NCBI GenBank assembly: GCA_031286695.1
Contig: JAITTY010000005.1
Coordinates: 372,001-436,000, forward strand
DNA: 64,000 nt
Reading direction: 5' to 3'
DNA from: Sphingobacterium sp.
GTDB lineage: Bacteria > Bacteroidota > Bacteroidia > Sphingobacteriales > Sphingobacteriaceae
Position 1 is the stretch's first letter, and each line of letters opens with the position of its first letter. Shown here one piece after another: positions 63,482-64,000 of the stretch. The notes below the pieces were generated by a model. The model did not search any database. It saw only the letters and a list, made by a program, of their open reading frames with translations, and was not told the origin of the DNA. The translations under genes and the position numbers were made by a program.

Positions 63482-64000
63482 ATGAAGAATCCTTTAGGCA
63501 TCAAGGATATCGCCAAGATGCTCAAAATTTCGGTATCGACAGTTTCGCGGGCTTTTCGGGATACCCACGATGTCAATCCCGAAACCCGAAAAAAGGTGCT
63601 GGCACTCGCCAAGAAATTAAACTTTAAGCCTAATAAAAATGCTTCCGCCTTAGCTTCTGGTTCAACAAAAAATATAGGTGTGGTCATTCCCTTTATCACC
63701 AATTATTATTTTTCGATGGTGATTTCAGGTATTCAGGAAGAAGCTTATGAACGCGATTATAATGTGATTCTCTACGTCACCAACGATCATGTCGCACGGG
63801 AACAGAACCTATTGGAAAACCTATCAACGAGCAGTCTGGATGGACTTCTTATTTCGATCTCTTCCGATTCATCCACAAACGATCATTTTGAACAATTGAT
63901 GGCCAAGGGAATGCCAATCGTATTCTTTGACCGTGTACCTAAAGATATAGATGCCTCCAAAGTTGTCCAAGATGATTTTGCAGGAGCCTTACAAGCGACC
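63482..64000 (+). CDS. LacI-family transcriptional regulator, cut by the right edge
   Basis: An ATG at 63482 opens 173 codons to the end of the window. The DNA-binding part is complete: IKDIAKMLKISVSTVSRAFR, then the hinge with NPETRKKVLALAKKLNFKPN and ASALASGSTKNIGVV. The sugar-binding core starts with FITNYYFSMVISGIQEEA and IVFFDRVPKD. It would sense a sugar or sugar phosphate. A 139-bp gap separates it from the AraC gene. Its target probably lies further right. Confidence 0.9.
   Translation, partial: MKNPLGIKDIAKMLKISVSTVSRAFRDTHDVNPETRKKVLALAKKLNFKPNKNASALASGSTKNIGVVIPFITNYYFSMVISGIQEEAYERDYNVILYVTNDHVAREQNLLENLSTSSLDGLLISISSDSSTNDHFEQLMAKGMPIVFFDRVPKDIDASKVVQDDFAGALQAT

Noticed and set aside
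1..64000. CRISPR arrays, tRNA or rRNA genes, intact insertion sequences or prophage
   Set aside because: No regular spaced repeats, no cloverleaf-like or rRNA-like sequence and no transposase, integrase or phage structural gene was seen on either strand.

Overview
The window reads as chromosomal DNA of a Bacteroidota bacterium, most likely a Sphingobacterium-like member of the Sphingobacteriaceae. The evidence is a SusC/SusD pair, FecI/FecR-type regulation, STN-domain TonB receptors, lipoproteins with a Cys near residue 20, fimbrillin/DUF4302/DUF4876/DUF6850-type families, and Bacteroidota promoters (TTG-N19-TAnnTTTG) that can be read upstream of several genes. No rRNA, tRNA, CRISPR array or intact insertion sequence was seen. 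Both edges cut genes: a large unknown protein on the left and a LacI-type regulator on the right.

Layout. 1-2.5 kb: three minus-strand genes forming an unusual cassette: a glycine-zipper/repeat protein, a 56-residue protein, and a cut-off large protein whose second half resembles the beta-sandwich that often precedes CHAT-type effectors. 2.8-9.2 kb: an island of small secreted or outer-membrane proteins, some paralogous, bounded by two paralogous LuxR/GerE regulators and carrying three NarL-like 7-2-7 palindromes placed over promoters. 9.2-10.05 kb: two frameshifted pseudogenes. 10.1-13.3 kb: TetR plus a sialate-O-acetylesterase-like enzyme, then AraC plus a siderophore-interacting-type FAD reductase. 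13.35 kb: a possible 28-residue micropeptide with its own terminator.

13.6-34.3 kb: an ECF sigma factor with a clear promoter faces a minus-strand array of 15 genes that begins with FecR. The array continues with an STN-type TonB receptor, a lipoprotein, a DUF6850 barrel, fimbrillin-like, DUF4876 and Big2 lipoproteins, a Fur reduced to its DNA-binding part, a secreted protein, SusC/SusD, a HExxH zinc metallohydrolase lipoprotein, a DUF4302 lipoprotein, a clostripain-like protease and a di-haem cytochrome c peroxidase. It looks like a surface system that cleaves a proteinaceous or metal-bearing substrate and imports the product. The substrate is not known.

34.7-42.8 kb: a VOC protein, a beta-helix lipoprotein and a divergent TonB receptor/lipoprotein pair that share one palindromic operator. 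They are embedded in debris of a duplicated 8-11 kb segment and in repeated hairpins. 42.8-53.1 kb: Hsp31-like glyoxalase/deglycase, a small acidic protein, a frameshifted DUF6766 gene, a zinc alcohol dehydrogenase, a CinA-type amidohydrolase, a response regulator divergent from a PAS histidine kinase, and LigD. This is a stress, redox and DNA-repair assortment.

53.2-56.8 kb: the oxidative pentose phosphate operon gnd-zwf-pgl. 56.8-58.5 kb: decayed sequence and two small secreted genes, one frameshifted. 58.7-60.6 kb: two overlapping RlaP-like nucleotidyltransferases. 60.9-64 kb: an NTF2-like protein, a short LeuA-type synthase divergent from an AraC regulator, and the start of a LacI regulator.
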